This document shows, one piece after another, positions 12,201-23,800 of a stretch of 64,000 bases of DNA (the first letter of the stretch is position 1; every line of letters begins with the position of its first letter). The stretch covers positions 1-64,000 of the forward strand of contig CAJQUW010013604.1 of NCBI GenBank assembly GCA_907163375.1, read 5' to 3'. This DNA comes from Prostheceraeus crozeri. Its lineage: Eukaryota > Platyhelminthes > Polycladida > Euryleptidae. A program made the translations under genes and the position numbers. The notes under the pieces were generated by a model that saw only the letters and a program-made list of their open reading frames with translations, had not been told where the DNA came from and made no database searches.

Positions 12201-15158
12201 TTGACTTAATAGCTGTCATTCTCTTTCGATATTCAATGAATTACGACAGACCTTTGTTGTCAATCTACACTGTGACGTAGTCGTATGACATGCTGATATG
12301 CTGTCTCGCTACAATATGAACGCTGTTAGCGTTCTGTCAATAATAATAGGACAATATGCTGTCGATATCACTTAGAGATGACTTCTGCCTTCACTCGCAT
12401 TCCTTTTGAACCGTCAGCGTGGCCTAGTGAAGAAGGTGCGAGCTCGTCTCCACCGCGGACTTCGGTTCTATTCCTAGGTCAGGCGAGTGTGGTCGGGGAA
12501 TCAAGGGTGTTGGTGTCTTGTATTGACTTAATAGCTGTCATTCTCTTTCGATATTCAATGAATTACGACAGACCTTTGTTGTCAATCTACACTGTGACGT
12601 AGTCTTATGACATGCTGATATGCTGTCTCGCTACAATATGAACGCTGTTAGCGTTCTGTCAATAATAATAGGACAATATGCTGTCGATATCACTTAGAGA
12701 TGACTTCTGCCTTCACTCGCATTCCTTTTGAACCGTCAGCGTGGCCTAGTGAAGAAGGTGCGAGCTCGTCTCCACCGCGGACTTCGGTTCGATTCCTAGG
12801 TCAGGCGAGTGCGGTCGGGGAATCAAGGGTGTTGGTGTCTTGTATTGACTTAATAGCTGTCATTCTCTTTCGATATTCAATGAATTACGACAGACCTTTG
12901 TTGTCAATCTACACTGTGACGTAGTCGTATGACATGCTGATATGCTGTCTCGCTACAATATGAACGCTGTTAGCGTTCTGTCAATAATAATAGGACAATA
13001 TGCTGTCGATATCACTTAGAGATGACTTCTGCCTTCACTCGCATTCCTTTTGAACCGTCAGCGTGGCCTAGTGAAGAAGGTGCGAGCTCGTCTCCACCGC
13101 GGACTTCGGTTCGATTCCTAGGTCAGGCGAGTGCGGTCGGGGAATCAAGGGTGTTGGTGTCTTGTATTGACTTAATAGCTGTCATTCTCTTTCGATATTC
13201 AATGAATTACGACAGACCTTTGTTGTCAATCTACACTGTGACGTAGTCGTATGACATGCTGATATGCTGTCTCGCTACAATATGAACGCTGTTAGCGTTC
13301 TGTCAATAATAATAGGACAATATGCTGTCGATATCACTTAGAGATGACTTCTGCCTTCACTCGCATTCCTTTTGAACCGTCAGCGTGGCCTAGTGAAGAA
13401 GGTGCGAGCTCGTCTCCACCGCGGACTTCGGTTCGATTCCTAGGTCAGGCGAGTGCGGTCGGGGAATCAAGGGTGTTGGTGTCTTGTATTGACTTAATAG
13501 CTGTCATTCTCTTTCGATATTCAATGAATTACGACAGACCTTTGTTGTCAATCTACACTGTGACGTAGTCGTATGACATGCTGATATGCTGTCTCGCTAC
13601 AATATGAACGCTGTTAGCGTTCTGTCAATAATAATAGGACAATATGCTGTCGATATCACTTAGAGATGACTTCTGCCTTCACTCGCATTCCTTTTGAACC
13701 GTCAGCGTGGCCTAGTGAAGAAGGTGCGAGCTCGTCTCCACCGCGGACTTCGGTTCTATTCCTAGGTCAGGCGAGTGTGGTCGGGGAATCAAGGGTGTTG
13801 GTGTCTTGTATTGACTTAATAGCTGTCATTCTCTTTCGATATTCAATGAATTACGACAGACCTTTGTTGTCAATCTACACTGTGACGTAGTCTTATGACA
13901 TGCTGATATGCTGTCTCGCTACAATATGAACGCTGTTAGCGTTCTGTCAATAATAATAGGACAATATGCTGTCGATATCACTTAGAGATGACTTCTGCCT
14001 TCACTCGCATTCCTTTTGAACCGTCAGCGTGGCCTAGTGAAGAAGGTGCGAGCTCGTCTCCACCGCGGACTTCGGTTCGATTCCTAGGTCAGGCGAGTGC
14101 GGTCGGGGAATCAAGGGTGTTGGTGTCTTGTATTGACTTAATAGCTGTCATTCTCTTTCGATATTCAATGAATTACGACAGACCTTTGTTGTCAATCTAC
14201 ACTGTGACGTAGTCGTATGACATGCTGATATGCTGTCTCGCTACAATATGAACGCTGTTAGCGTTCTGTCAATAATAATAGGACAATATGCTGTCGATAT
14301 CACTTAGAGATGACTTCTGCCTTCACTCGCATTCCTTTTGAACCGTCAGCGTGGCCTAGTGAAGAAGGTGCGAGCTCGTCTCCACCGCGGACTTCGGTTC
14401 GATTCCTAGGTCAGGCGAGTGCGGTCGGGGAATCAAGGGTGTTGGTGTCTTGTATTGACTTAATAGCTGTCATTCTCTTTCGATATTCAATGAATTACGA
14501 CAGACCTTTGTTGTCAATCTACACTGTGACGTAGTCGTATGACATGCTGATATGCTGTCTCGCTACAATATGAACGCTGTTAGCGTTCTGTCAATAATAA
14601 TAGGACAATATGCTGTCGATATCACTTAGAGATGACTTCTGCCTTCACTCGCATTCCTTTTGAACCGTCAGCGTGGCCTAGTGAAGAAGGTGCGAGCTCG
14701 TCTCCACCGCGGACTTCGGTTCGATTCCTAGGTCAGGCGAGTGCGGTCGGGGAATCAAGGGTGTTGGTGTCTTGTATTGACTTAATAGCTGTCATTCTCT
14801 TTCGATATTCAATGAATTACGACAGACCTTTGTTGTCAATCTACACTGTGACGTAGTCGTATGACATGCTGATATGCTGTCTCGCTACAATATGAACGCT
14901 GTTAGCGTTCTGTCAATAATAATAGGACAATATGCTGTCGATATCACTTAGAGATGACTTCTGCCTTCACTCGCATTCCTTTTGAACCGTCAGCGTGGCC
15001 TAGTGAAGAAGGTGCGAGCTCGTCTCCACCGCGGACTTCGGTTCGATTCCTAGGTCAGGCGAGTGCGGTCGGGGAATCAAGGGTGTTGGTGTCTTGTATT
15101 GACTTAATAGCTGTCATTCTCTTTCGATATTCAATGAATTACGACAGACCTTTGTTGT
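6254..15158 (+). repeat. 322-bp tRNA-like tandem repeat, right arm, about 28 units
   Basis: About 27.7 direct units of 322 bp repeat with only scattered single-base variants (for example at 7245/7567, 7975, 8594, 8896, 11470 and 12470). The B box ggttcgattcc starts at 6346 and recurs every 322 bp to the last unit. It is altered in the units near 8514, 12378 and 13666. Each unit also has a hairpin gaacgctgttagcgttc and a tandem tgctg-rich stretch. Near-identity means recent amplification or strong homogenisation. The arm ends inside the unit (after gacctttgttgt) directly against the second copy of the 14-bp flanking repeat. Confidence 0.95.
6293..6366 (+). promoter_or_regulatory. tRNA-like pol III internal promoter (representative unit)
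   Basis: The A-box-like tggcctagtgaagaagg (from 6302) and the perfect B box ggttcgattcc (6346-6356) lie at tRNA-like spacing. The cloverleaf itself is poor: the T stem has at least one mismatch and the acceptor ends do not pair well. It is therefore better read as a tRNA-derived SINE head than as a working tRNA gene. The same module recurs in every unit of the array. Confidence 0.75.
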
Positions 15159-15172
15159 CAGTCGGGAATTTT
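15159..15172 (+). repeat. target-site-duplication-like repeat, right of the 322-bp array
   Basis: Perfect 14-bp copy (cagtcgggaatttt) of the sequence at 4912-4925, abutting the truncated last array unit. Confidence 0.75.
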
Positions 15173-15329
15173 AGATTGATTTATGCGTTACTACACATTT
15201 ATGTTTAACCCATAAATCTGATAATCATGCTGATATTAATTTCAATGTTTTTGCAAGTACATCTGTCGTCCAGATATCCTCGTATGCACCACAGTCCTCT
15301 TCAGTTGCCTCCCTCGCACAAAGTAATCT

Positions 15330-16930
15330 CAATAAACTTTATGCACGCAACGTTGTATTACGGGCGGAAGTTAAATGGATTGTCTGTCATGAGTCATCAG
15401 TCCTACCGCAGTAACGATGACATTCCAGGTACCGGTATTCTCAAAGCAATGTTCCAATACATTGCCATAGCAAATTCTTTCACGATGGGTAGAATTAAAA
15501 TCGGATGTTCTATTTGCTATGGATTAGCTCCTTTCTTCAGAGATCAACTTGTTCAAACTATTTCAAACAGTGAGGACATTGTGTGTTTTGACAAGTCTCT
15601 AAACCGTGAATTCCAAAAAGGGCAAATGGATTTGCTCATTCGCTATTGGAGCGAAGGGAACATTGTGTCAACTGACTAGATATTATAATTTAGTTCTTCT
15701 GAATCGTGCAACCACTGTGGATCTTTTGAATGTCTTTAAAGAAGGTTTGGAACACGTACCACTGAAGAAAGTAATACAAATTTATATGGATGGACCATCC
15801 GTTAACCACAAATGCGACTGAGATTTAAACGTCTCCTTATTCACTATGCTTGGTTGATACAGGCGGCTGTGTGCCACATATCGTCAATTGATCTTTTCAA
15901 AGTGGACATTCGGAAACTGGTTGGAATAAAACTGCATATCTGAGAAACATCTATTGGTTTTTCAAAGACTGTCCAGCACGACGAGCTCAATAATGAATGT
16001 GACTGATTCAGGTGTGTTCCCCTTGAAGCTCTGTGTTGTGAGATGGTTAGAAAATGCTGGTGTGGCAGATGGGGAATTGCAAATTCTATCCTCTCTCAAG
16101 AAATGGGTTGATTTTGATGGACAGAAATCTAGTAGTGAAGTTTTTAGGCATGTGAAGGCTTACCTCGACGACCCACTTCTTCCTTGTAAACTTCATTCTT
16201 CAAATCAGTGGCATTGCTGGTAGAACATGTCTTATCCAGATTTCAAAGTTATGAACCCTTACTGCCATTGATGCACGATGCAGTGAAGGATATCATGCAG
16301 TCTTTGCTGTCGCACTTCATGGACGCCGAATCACCTTCTAAGCTCAGCACATTAAGAAAAATTGCTGAGCTTAATTTGAAGTCAAACAGTAGCCTTCTTG
16401 AAGCCCAATGTTGGATTTTGTGCAGTTTTTGGTTATTAGAAAACTTGATGAAAGGACAAATAATGTTTTGCACTGATTGCCGTCGGTTCTATTCCACGAT
16501 GGCTCAAAAACCGATAAAGCGTTTGCCTCTGAAATACAAATTTGTGACATATTCCAGTGCTATTTCACCAAACTTGATTGGAACAAACGTCAGTCTTTCC
16601 GAAAAACGCATGCTGATTCTGCCAAATTGCAATTCATTATGTGTTCTCAAGATCAAGTAATTATAAGGGATATTCGTCTTTATAAATAATTCTTTATTAA
16701 AATAATGATGAATTTTACTTCAGGTGCTTGTCAAAAATATCACTGCGCTTTGGAGGACTAAAGTCAAGAGACCACATTCAAGAGGAAGCGGGAAGTACAG
16801 GCGACCCTCACGTATCTGCAGGCAAAGCGATTGGATTTGCGGACGCAGTATGCGTCATCAGATGAACTGCCTAGAAAGCAGATTTAAAGTGTTTCACAGA
16901 TTGCCTCACAGAAGTGAAAGTTACTAATTC
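15330..16930 (+). pseudogene. hAT-like (RNase H-fold) transposase remnant
   Basis: Separate frames carry motifs that I recall from a family of transposase-like proteins abundant in cnidarian and fish genomes. These are MSHQSYRSNDDI (near 15390), CFDKSLNREFQKGQMD (near 15580), IQIYMDGPSVNHK (near 15780) and SGVFPLKLCVVRWLEN (near 16010). The segments at 15954-16223 and 16208-16660 continue the same family. The catalytic-type acidic residues of CFD and MDGP are present. Reading requires several frame changes (near 15665, 15820-15960 and 16205), with stops between, so it is decayed. No terminal inverted repeats were found. The superfamily assignment to hAT is from memory and is the weakest part of this call. 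Confidence 0.6.
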
Positions 16931-17700
16931 CGTTTTGTACATGCGTTATTGAAACTGGTGAGATATTTTAACATGTCTGAACTCGGGTTTTTTCATAATC
17001 CGTTCTTGCTCCTTTTTCTGTTTTTCTCTTAAAAGTGAGGCTGGTGAGTCCATCTATGAAATGACTTGTTTCTAATAAAGGATGAAAGGCTTTACTGAGA
17101 AATTTATTGGTTGCAGAGAAATGTATAATCGAAAATAGGAAAAAGTACATAATGTTAGGCTGGGGATTACGAGGAAAAGGTGTAAGATAGGTTATGAGAC
17201 CATGAGATGAACGATTTAAAAACTGATCAAAAATTTCATCTGTTGTTCAGTTTCGATAGAGACCACACCCTTGCCTGGCACATGCATGACTTTCAATTAC
17301 TTGATAGTAGCATTTAAAAAGCATATATTTGAAATTCGGGAAAAATCTGGAGTTTAATTAAATCTAAGTTTAATTTCTCTTCTGTTGATTTTTCAGATGT
17401 AGATCATTCTTTAACTAAATAGTATTAATAAACAAGAAAAGCAGCTCTAAAATCAAAAATGCGCTGAATTTCATGTGCTGAAAATTTCAGAGTTACAAAG
17501 TTACAAAGCTACAACAGGAGAGATTGAATTATAGCACTTAATCCGTGCCCCGCTGGAAGCATTTTCACCCTTACTGACGAATTTTTTGAACATCTTTTAA
17601 ACCAAGCAAGTCATAGCCACCACATTTCTAAAAGTTCACTTTCTACGTATTATGCAACATTTGATATAAGGATAATAAATTTGGCACAAGACTTTTGGCG
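16931..17700. other. non-coding DNA
   Basis: AT-rich sequence with no recognisable gene or repeat between the hAT-like remnant and the Tc1/mariner remnant. Confidence 0.5.
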
Positions 17701-17718
17701 TGAGAGCTATTTTAAAAT

Positions 17719-18045
17719 TTGAATGTCTGCAATATTTTGGCTGACTTCGGTATATATTCACTTCTCAATGTTATACGAGAGAGGCAGCCTGCGTGGATGC
17801 CATTACACGAGACTTCCATCTTTCACCAAGATGGGGCACCATGCCATGCGGCCCGGAGTGTCAAGCAGCGGTTGGAATATTCCCCTTTGAGTTTCTCGAG
17901 AATTGGCCAGGGTCATCCCCAGATATTAACACAATAGCAAATTGCTGAGGAATGTTTAGAAAAAAGTGAGCGCAAGGTATTCGACCTCCCGTGAGCAACT
18001 GATCGAGGCAATCAAAGATGTATGGATGCAAGAAAGTAGGATTGA
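17719..18045 (+). pseudogene. Tc1/mariner transposase C-terminal remnant
   Basis: The stretch near 17800-17865 reads PAWMPLHETSIFHQDGAPCH, the second catalytic block of Tc1/mariner transposases. Near 17885-17935 another frame reads ENWPGSSPDINTIAN, matching the family block WPxxSPDxNPIEN with the third catalytic residue about 30-34 positions later. Near 17990-18030 a third frame reads REQLIEAIKDVWM, the usual C-terminal helix. At least two frame changes and an in-frame stop separate these blocks. The N-terminal half and the terminal repeats are missing. Confidence 0.8.
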
Positions 18046-18059
18046 AATTGTACTTCATT

Positions 18060-19540
18060 TATTTTCCCCAAGTTCTGATAAAAGCAGATTCTGAACCATA
18101 CTTTGTCTTTGATAAAACTGATGCTAAATAATGATGCTCGTTTCCCACAATAATACAAGTACTCCAAATGCTTCTCAATCTTCGATATCCACTATCCTTC
18201 ATTGTAGTACAATGACTTCACATCGTGAACAATGGCTCATTGATGTGTGAACACTTGCTTCATCTATCTTTTGACTGAATTATTACCTTAGCATTTTCAA
18301 AACTTATTTTGATTTCATTCTCATTACGATATTTTCATCTTATTTCTATTTGTTTGATCAGTCTATTCACAGTCTTGCCAATGCATAGTCATAAAGCACA
18401 AAGTTTCCACTATCAACAGTCTCGCAGATGTGGTTAGTGGTTCAATGAGTCCCTGCCCACACCTCCCTTCTGAATTTTCTTGCTTCAAATGATCATCATG
18501 CTTCAAATGGCAGGTCTATATGTTGTCGTGAAGGTGACTATTTTCAGAACATGATTTTGGAATGATGTGTCTAATTTTTTAAGTTACATGTATCTCCAGA
18601 TGTCTTGAAACTTGACATGATATGTGACAATTTAGCAAATTGAATTATTATTTCCTTTGTGTATCTTCTTTCTAACATTCTTACTATCATTGAATCATTG
18701 TGTCATTCTTTCTATCTTTCTATCCTTTGTGTAACTTCTTCTATCTATCTTTTTAAAGTTTGATTTTTTCCGTATTGAGGTGTTAATTCTTTTTGCTTTT
18801 TGCATGCCATTTCACCTTGCTTAATTTGAGTTTCAATTGGAGTTCAACATTTTAGAAGATATTCTGATAAGCAATGAGCGCTTTTATTATCCTAAACGCA
18901 TTGTGCAAAGGCAGAAGGATTGATTGAAGACTTGCGGGAAAGTGACCTCGCCGTTAGCGGCGTCACACAAATTCAAAACTTAGTTAGAATTGACTTTGAT
19001 AAACAATGACTTCAAAGGATGGCAGGGGGCTGTCAGATCAAATCAGTCTCTCTTTATGGATCTTAATGGCGACACGTTAACGGATGTGAAACGCCTTCAC
19101 TTGCATATGAGATCAGCTCCATTTTTAATGAGCTCGTATCATTTGAACTCTTCATCCTCGGCGCATAAATGAGAAAATGAATGAATCTCATATTGGCACA
19201 TTGTATCAAAGCTAAATAAGTTTAGTTCTGATGTTCGTTTCAACTTTGTCAAATACGGAATGAAACCATTTAGGCAGCTTGTGAAGTTAAAGGCCAGCAG
19301 TATCGACGGAATCGTTACATGACACGTCTTCTTAAAAATCTCTATCTCTGACTCGTCGAAGAAGAAATCAGAAAAGAAATCTTTATTAATAACATCTTTA
19401 AATGGATCGAAGCCAAAAATCGATTCAAGTTGAAAATCCATGTTACATGCTTCAATTTACAACGGAGCGGTCTGTAGAAATTTCCTCAAAATCCGACGTT
19501 TGTCGTTGTTAGAGAGTCAACAGGGTTGGCAACAGAAAGC
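18060..19540. other. non-coding DNA
   Basis: No supported gene. A 100-residue minus-strand frame at 19139-19441 starts with ATG and is rich in F, D and E. It resembles no family I know and could equally be chance or a first exon. Confidence 0.45.
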
Positions 19541-19549
19541 TCATTGAGA

Positions 19550-20030
19550 CAGAAGGCAGTTTCAATTTTATTTGAAAAAGCGATTTGTTTCCCACATACA
19601 AAATACCGAGCATAGAGTAAGTACATAAAGTAGATTGGAAACAGTGCATTTATTCAATCCCCATGTGCATCCAGTTTCGTAATAATGATCCATGAGTAAT
19701 AAATGAACTCGAGTTGTAATCCAGATCCAAATGTGAAATGCGCCTATTTTCGCAGTTCTGAAGAAATTACCACGGCATTGATTGATCATGATAGCAAATC
19801 CAGAAGAAAGAAAAGTATTTATTTTTTATTTCTTTTATTTTATTTTGGAGCACACTACATGAGGGCGTCATATCACCAAAATGATTTCTAGGCCGCTTCA
19901 CAAAAATCGAAAGATATACATTTAAAAGTCTCTTAAAAGTTTTAAAACAGCCAGCCAGTCTCAAATCCATCGGTAGATCATTCCAAAACAAATTATTTCA
20001 CAAATCCCCCGAGTCATGACAACCTTGAAG
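19550..20030 (-). mobile_element. LINE 3' end fragment (end of ORF2 and 3' UTR)
   Basis: On the minus strand 19991-19900 encodes FWNDLPMDLRLAGCFKTFKR, the characteristic WNxLPxxLR...TFKRLL tail of CR1/L2/Jockey-type ORF2 proteins. It is followed by a non-coding tail ending in an AATAAA-like stretch near 19575. The segments around 19630-19795 and 20008-20027 match 61396-61580, which is a second copy of the same 3' end with about 200 bp missing inside. The fragment is 5' truncated, as expected of dead LINE copies. Confidence 0.65.
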
Positions 20031-20787
20031 AGGCAATGTTCATTAAATTAGCTTCGATGGAATTGCCGTGCTTTAATGCGTGGTCTTATTAATGGGAGTC
20101 TTTTCTTGAGTTTGATCATGTCACTTAAACTGCCGGCACTGAAAGCGCAAATATTATAACCAAAGACAATAATCATAATTGACCTTGAGTATGTAAATGG
20201 CTCCACAATACCATTCAGATTCAGATAAGAACTGCAGAAGCTCAATTTGGTGAATCAAAAATCATACAGTGTGACTATAAAAGTTGCATCAATCCACAAT
20301 TAAGTACGAATAGTTGAATTCTATAGTGTTTAGTATTATGATTCTGAGAGTATGAACTGAGAGTATGATTGTTATTATTATGTTGTATTGTGTATGATGC
20401 TTTATTATGTTTTATTTTATGATTGTTGCCATTTATAGCTCAATTTTGCGCTATGATTTTTATAGACCATAGGATGCAGTCTGCTAATTAATAATTTACA
20501 CAAGAGGCTTTACTTAACAGATGCATTTAGCTTGGTGGAAAAGAGTTGTATGAATTAGATCTACTAAGTTAGCAAACTTGAAATTTGAGCCATGAAACAG
20601 AAATAAGATATTAACTTTCGTATGAACTTTCCATTATGTAGCTGTAGCTATTAATTAACTTATTATTATTAGCTTATTTAACTGTAGCTCATGAAATTTC
20701 ATTCATAATCAGCTTAATCTCCGTTCAATTCAGATAGGCCATACCTGTAATTATGTTTTTTTTCTCCTTTTGATATCCTAAAAATTT

Positions 20788-20791
<4 letters not shown>

Positions 20792-20840
<49 letters not shown>
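20792..20840. repeat. (TA)n microsatellite
   Basis: About 24 uninterrupted TA units. Confidence 0.95.
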
Positions 20841-20841
<1 letters not shown>

Positions 20842-23800
20842 AAGTCTGAGGTTTTAAATCGCTAATTTATAAACATAGGAATAATTTGAAAACATTTAGC
20901 TTTTTCAAAATTGATCAAATTTTCTTTTAGACCCATGAACGTAATCTCCGTATAGAACTGAATTTTTTGCTTTAAAAGATTTCACTGTATGCGGACATGA
21001 GTAGTTGCTCTACCTACTATGTACTTACTATAGGGTTCCGAGAATGAACAAGGAACATGTTTCTTTAATTTCATTTGAACGTAGAAAAAACTCAAAACTA
21101 AGTAGATCGCCTACTTCATCATAAGGTAGGCCATATGAAGTATGGAGGATTTTCTTTCAAAAGAGAAAACTTTTCTTTGCACTGTGAAATGATATTCTAA
21201 AAGCATTCAATTGAGACTATGAAGACTAAAGGCAAATTGAAGACGTTAACATGTTTCAAATAATTATGAAGAGAAATAAAAGTCATTATAATTTTGCCAT
21301 AATCACTGCTAGAATTTTTGATATGTTGTGGGTTATTTACGTGATATCCAAATTTTCGAAATTGTATTTGAGAGCCATGGTATAAAATAAGGACCTGAGG
21401 ACACAACTCAATATTTGATAATTCTACTTTACTTGCAAATGAACAGTAAGCATTTCCTCATTACAGACAGCTATCTTGTAAATCTTACTCGACTGAAAAA
21501 AATCTGCAGAGAAAGGAAAGGTGATACATGTATTGCCAAACTGCAAGCATTGGCCTTAATTTTCATTTTTTCAACTTATTGAAGGATTATAGCCCAACCC
21601 ACTGCTCTTTACCGCAAATTCACCGGATAATTTAACCAGTTTTCGAGATATCAAAACATGTCTGCATCACGACGTCTGATCATGATGTGAATTTTGAATA
21701 ATTGCAAGTATGAACTTGCTTAACTTGAAGACTAATTCGCAACAAAACTGAATTTTGAGTTCGGAGACCTCGTGTCGAGTTTGACGACTTTCATGCAATC
21801 ACAGAGGAAATTTTTAGGCCTCATCAAGTATTCAATGCATTGCTGTACAAGTAGGCCGCTACACAAAATTATGTATGCGTATAATAGGTGTTTTGCCATC
21901 CTAGAATGACATCTACTCAGTTCATCAAGGAAATTGTCAATTACGTTATCGTGCACTTGTATGCGTGTATAATGATAGCCATTATGTTGAAACAGTATAT
22001 TAAAGATGGCCTTTCCCTACAGGCCAGTTCTAAAATTAGAATCGCTGCTATGCTATGCTGTCTTTAATCTACTTTTGCACAAAGCTTTAACAGTGCTTTA
22101 AATGTCTGTTTATTATATACGTATGTACGTATACAAGTCCGTATATTTATAGCTGTCATTTACGTACAATGCACAAATCATGGCATTAACACCTCAATTT
22201 AAAGTGAGCCTGCTCCCACTGCAATTTTAGAAACACCTCAGGAAAGCTAGTTGTCAAGCTATACTCTAGTAAAAACCTAGCATCTCTGTTGATGGAAATG
22301 AGAACTCAATCGGTACGAGAAGGATGACAGCATGTATAGACTCATTCTCATATGTGGCGGTTATGGGAAAATATTCGCCCTATTTACTTGCAGTGAGAGC
22401 ATGTTAGGACCAGTGGCGTCGCGTGCTCCCAGACCATAGGCCTTCACTCGGCATTGGAATACTATTTCTATACCAAACATTTTTATGTTACAACATTAAT
22501 TTTCATGAATTTAAATGAATTTTTAATAACAACATCCCGAACATTATTAAAGGCGAAGTGAAAATGCACATGAGAAGTGATTGCTCATGTCGCTTAACCG
22601 CTTTACTCAAGGAACTGAGACCACATTATCTCGAGAAAAAAGGAGGCAAGGCCAACAGTTTCCTGTGTTTCTCACGGCCGGTCAGCCACTCACATGTCTG
22701 AAATTTTAATGCATTAAAATGTCTTGTTTATTTCTTATTTCTTTCTCTGTGAGTACTTTCAATTTTTATATCAGGTGTTGGCCTACCTTGCTTGACGACT
22801 GTCATCTTTTCAGTATATTCCCTTCGGACGAAAGGCGTGGTTATGATCTCATCTGCAGTGCTAAACATAGTGTCACATCAATCACGTAAAAACAAATTAT
22901 GGAATTCTACCGAAATTGGGTTTTCGAGTCAGATGCATTACTCTGCATTCACTGGAAAACGCTCATCATCTGATCACAGTCTTGTCTGAACGTCAGCCAT
23001 CTGCTACTGTTGACGTAGTGGCCTCTCTGACATAAAGCGAATCCAGGAACAATTGGGTAGCGCTTCCCTTACTATATTTAGATACCGCGGCTCGATCAAG
23101 AATCGCGTAGAATTTCATTGCAAAAATTGAAGAAGGCAAAGCATCATGTCTATCGGAAAAGCCAATATTGCCGCGGACGCGTGCGCTTACTGCCTCACAC
23201 GCACACAATTCTCTTTCGCTCCGTCTGAACACTCGACAGCTTGTGTGTCTAATTGTTCGAAGAAAGCAGCTGTGATTCGAGTACGTGCTGCAAAACTGTT
23301 CGCTCTGAGGTTGAGCGTCTGATTTTGAGGCGAAAGCTGTGCACAGCTATCACGAGAAGCTATCGAATTTAAAGGAATGATGACACTTTTCATTTTTATA
23401 ATTGTTGGAAAATTATTTTTGAGGATGCGCCGAAGGCCTCGCAGGTATGGAGAAGACGCCACTGGTTAGGACAATGGTGTAGTAATCCTACTTTATATTT
23501 ACCGCCAAAGAATTGGATTCGAAGTCTAGAATGCTTCCACGAAAGTGAGTTGTTGACGGTAAATATGAGAAGCATGATCATATGAAACAGCTAGTTTGTA
23601 GATGAAATCTTAATGAAATTTCAGATGTTCTAATTTGAGCAGTTTTCAAGCTTGCCGCTTCAGTGTTAGAATTAAAATCAAATAAAAAAACAGCATTTTT
23701 TGCCTTCAAACATTAGCACATGTGCAATCAATTTGTTATTGAAGTATGCCTACTATACGATCAGCATCAAAATTTGAAGCAAATGAAAAATATTATTGTT

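Noticed and set aside
4926-15158. CRISPR array
   Set aside because: The 322-bp units have no alternating spacer structure and the surroundings are eukaryotic.
6260-15208. A 74-residue ORF (MTSAFTRIPFEPSAW...) repeated in every 322-bp unit
   Set aside because: It runs through the tRNA-like promoter and is kept only because the units are near-identical. Its composition and the lack of any domain argue against a protein.
22413-22440. cagtggcgtcgcgtgctcc resembling a hAT-type terminal repeat
   Set aside because: No matching inverted end was found within several kilobases.
23187-23581. Overlapping minus-strand ORFs of 61-91 codons
   Set aside because: No start context, motif or splice pattern supports a gene.
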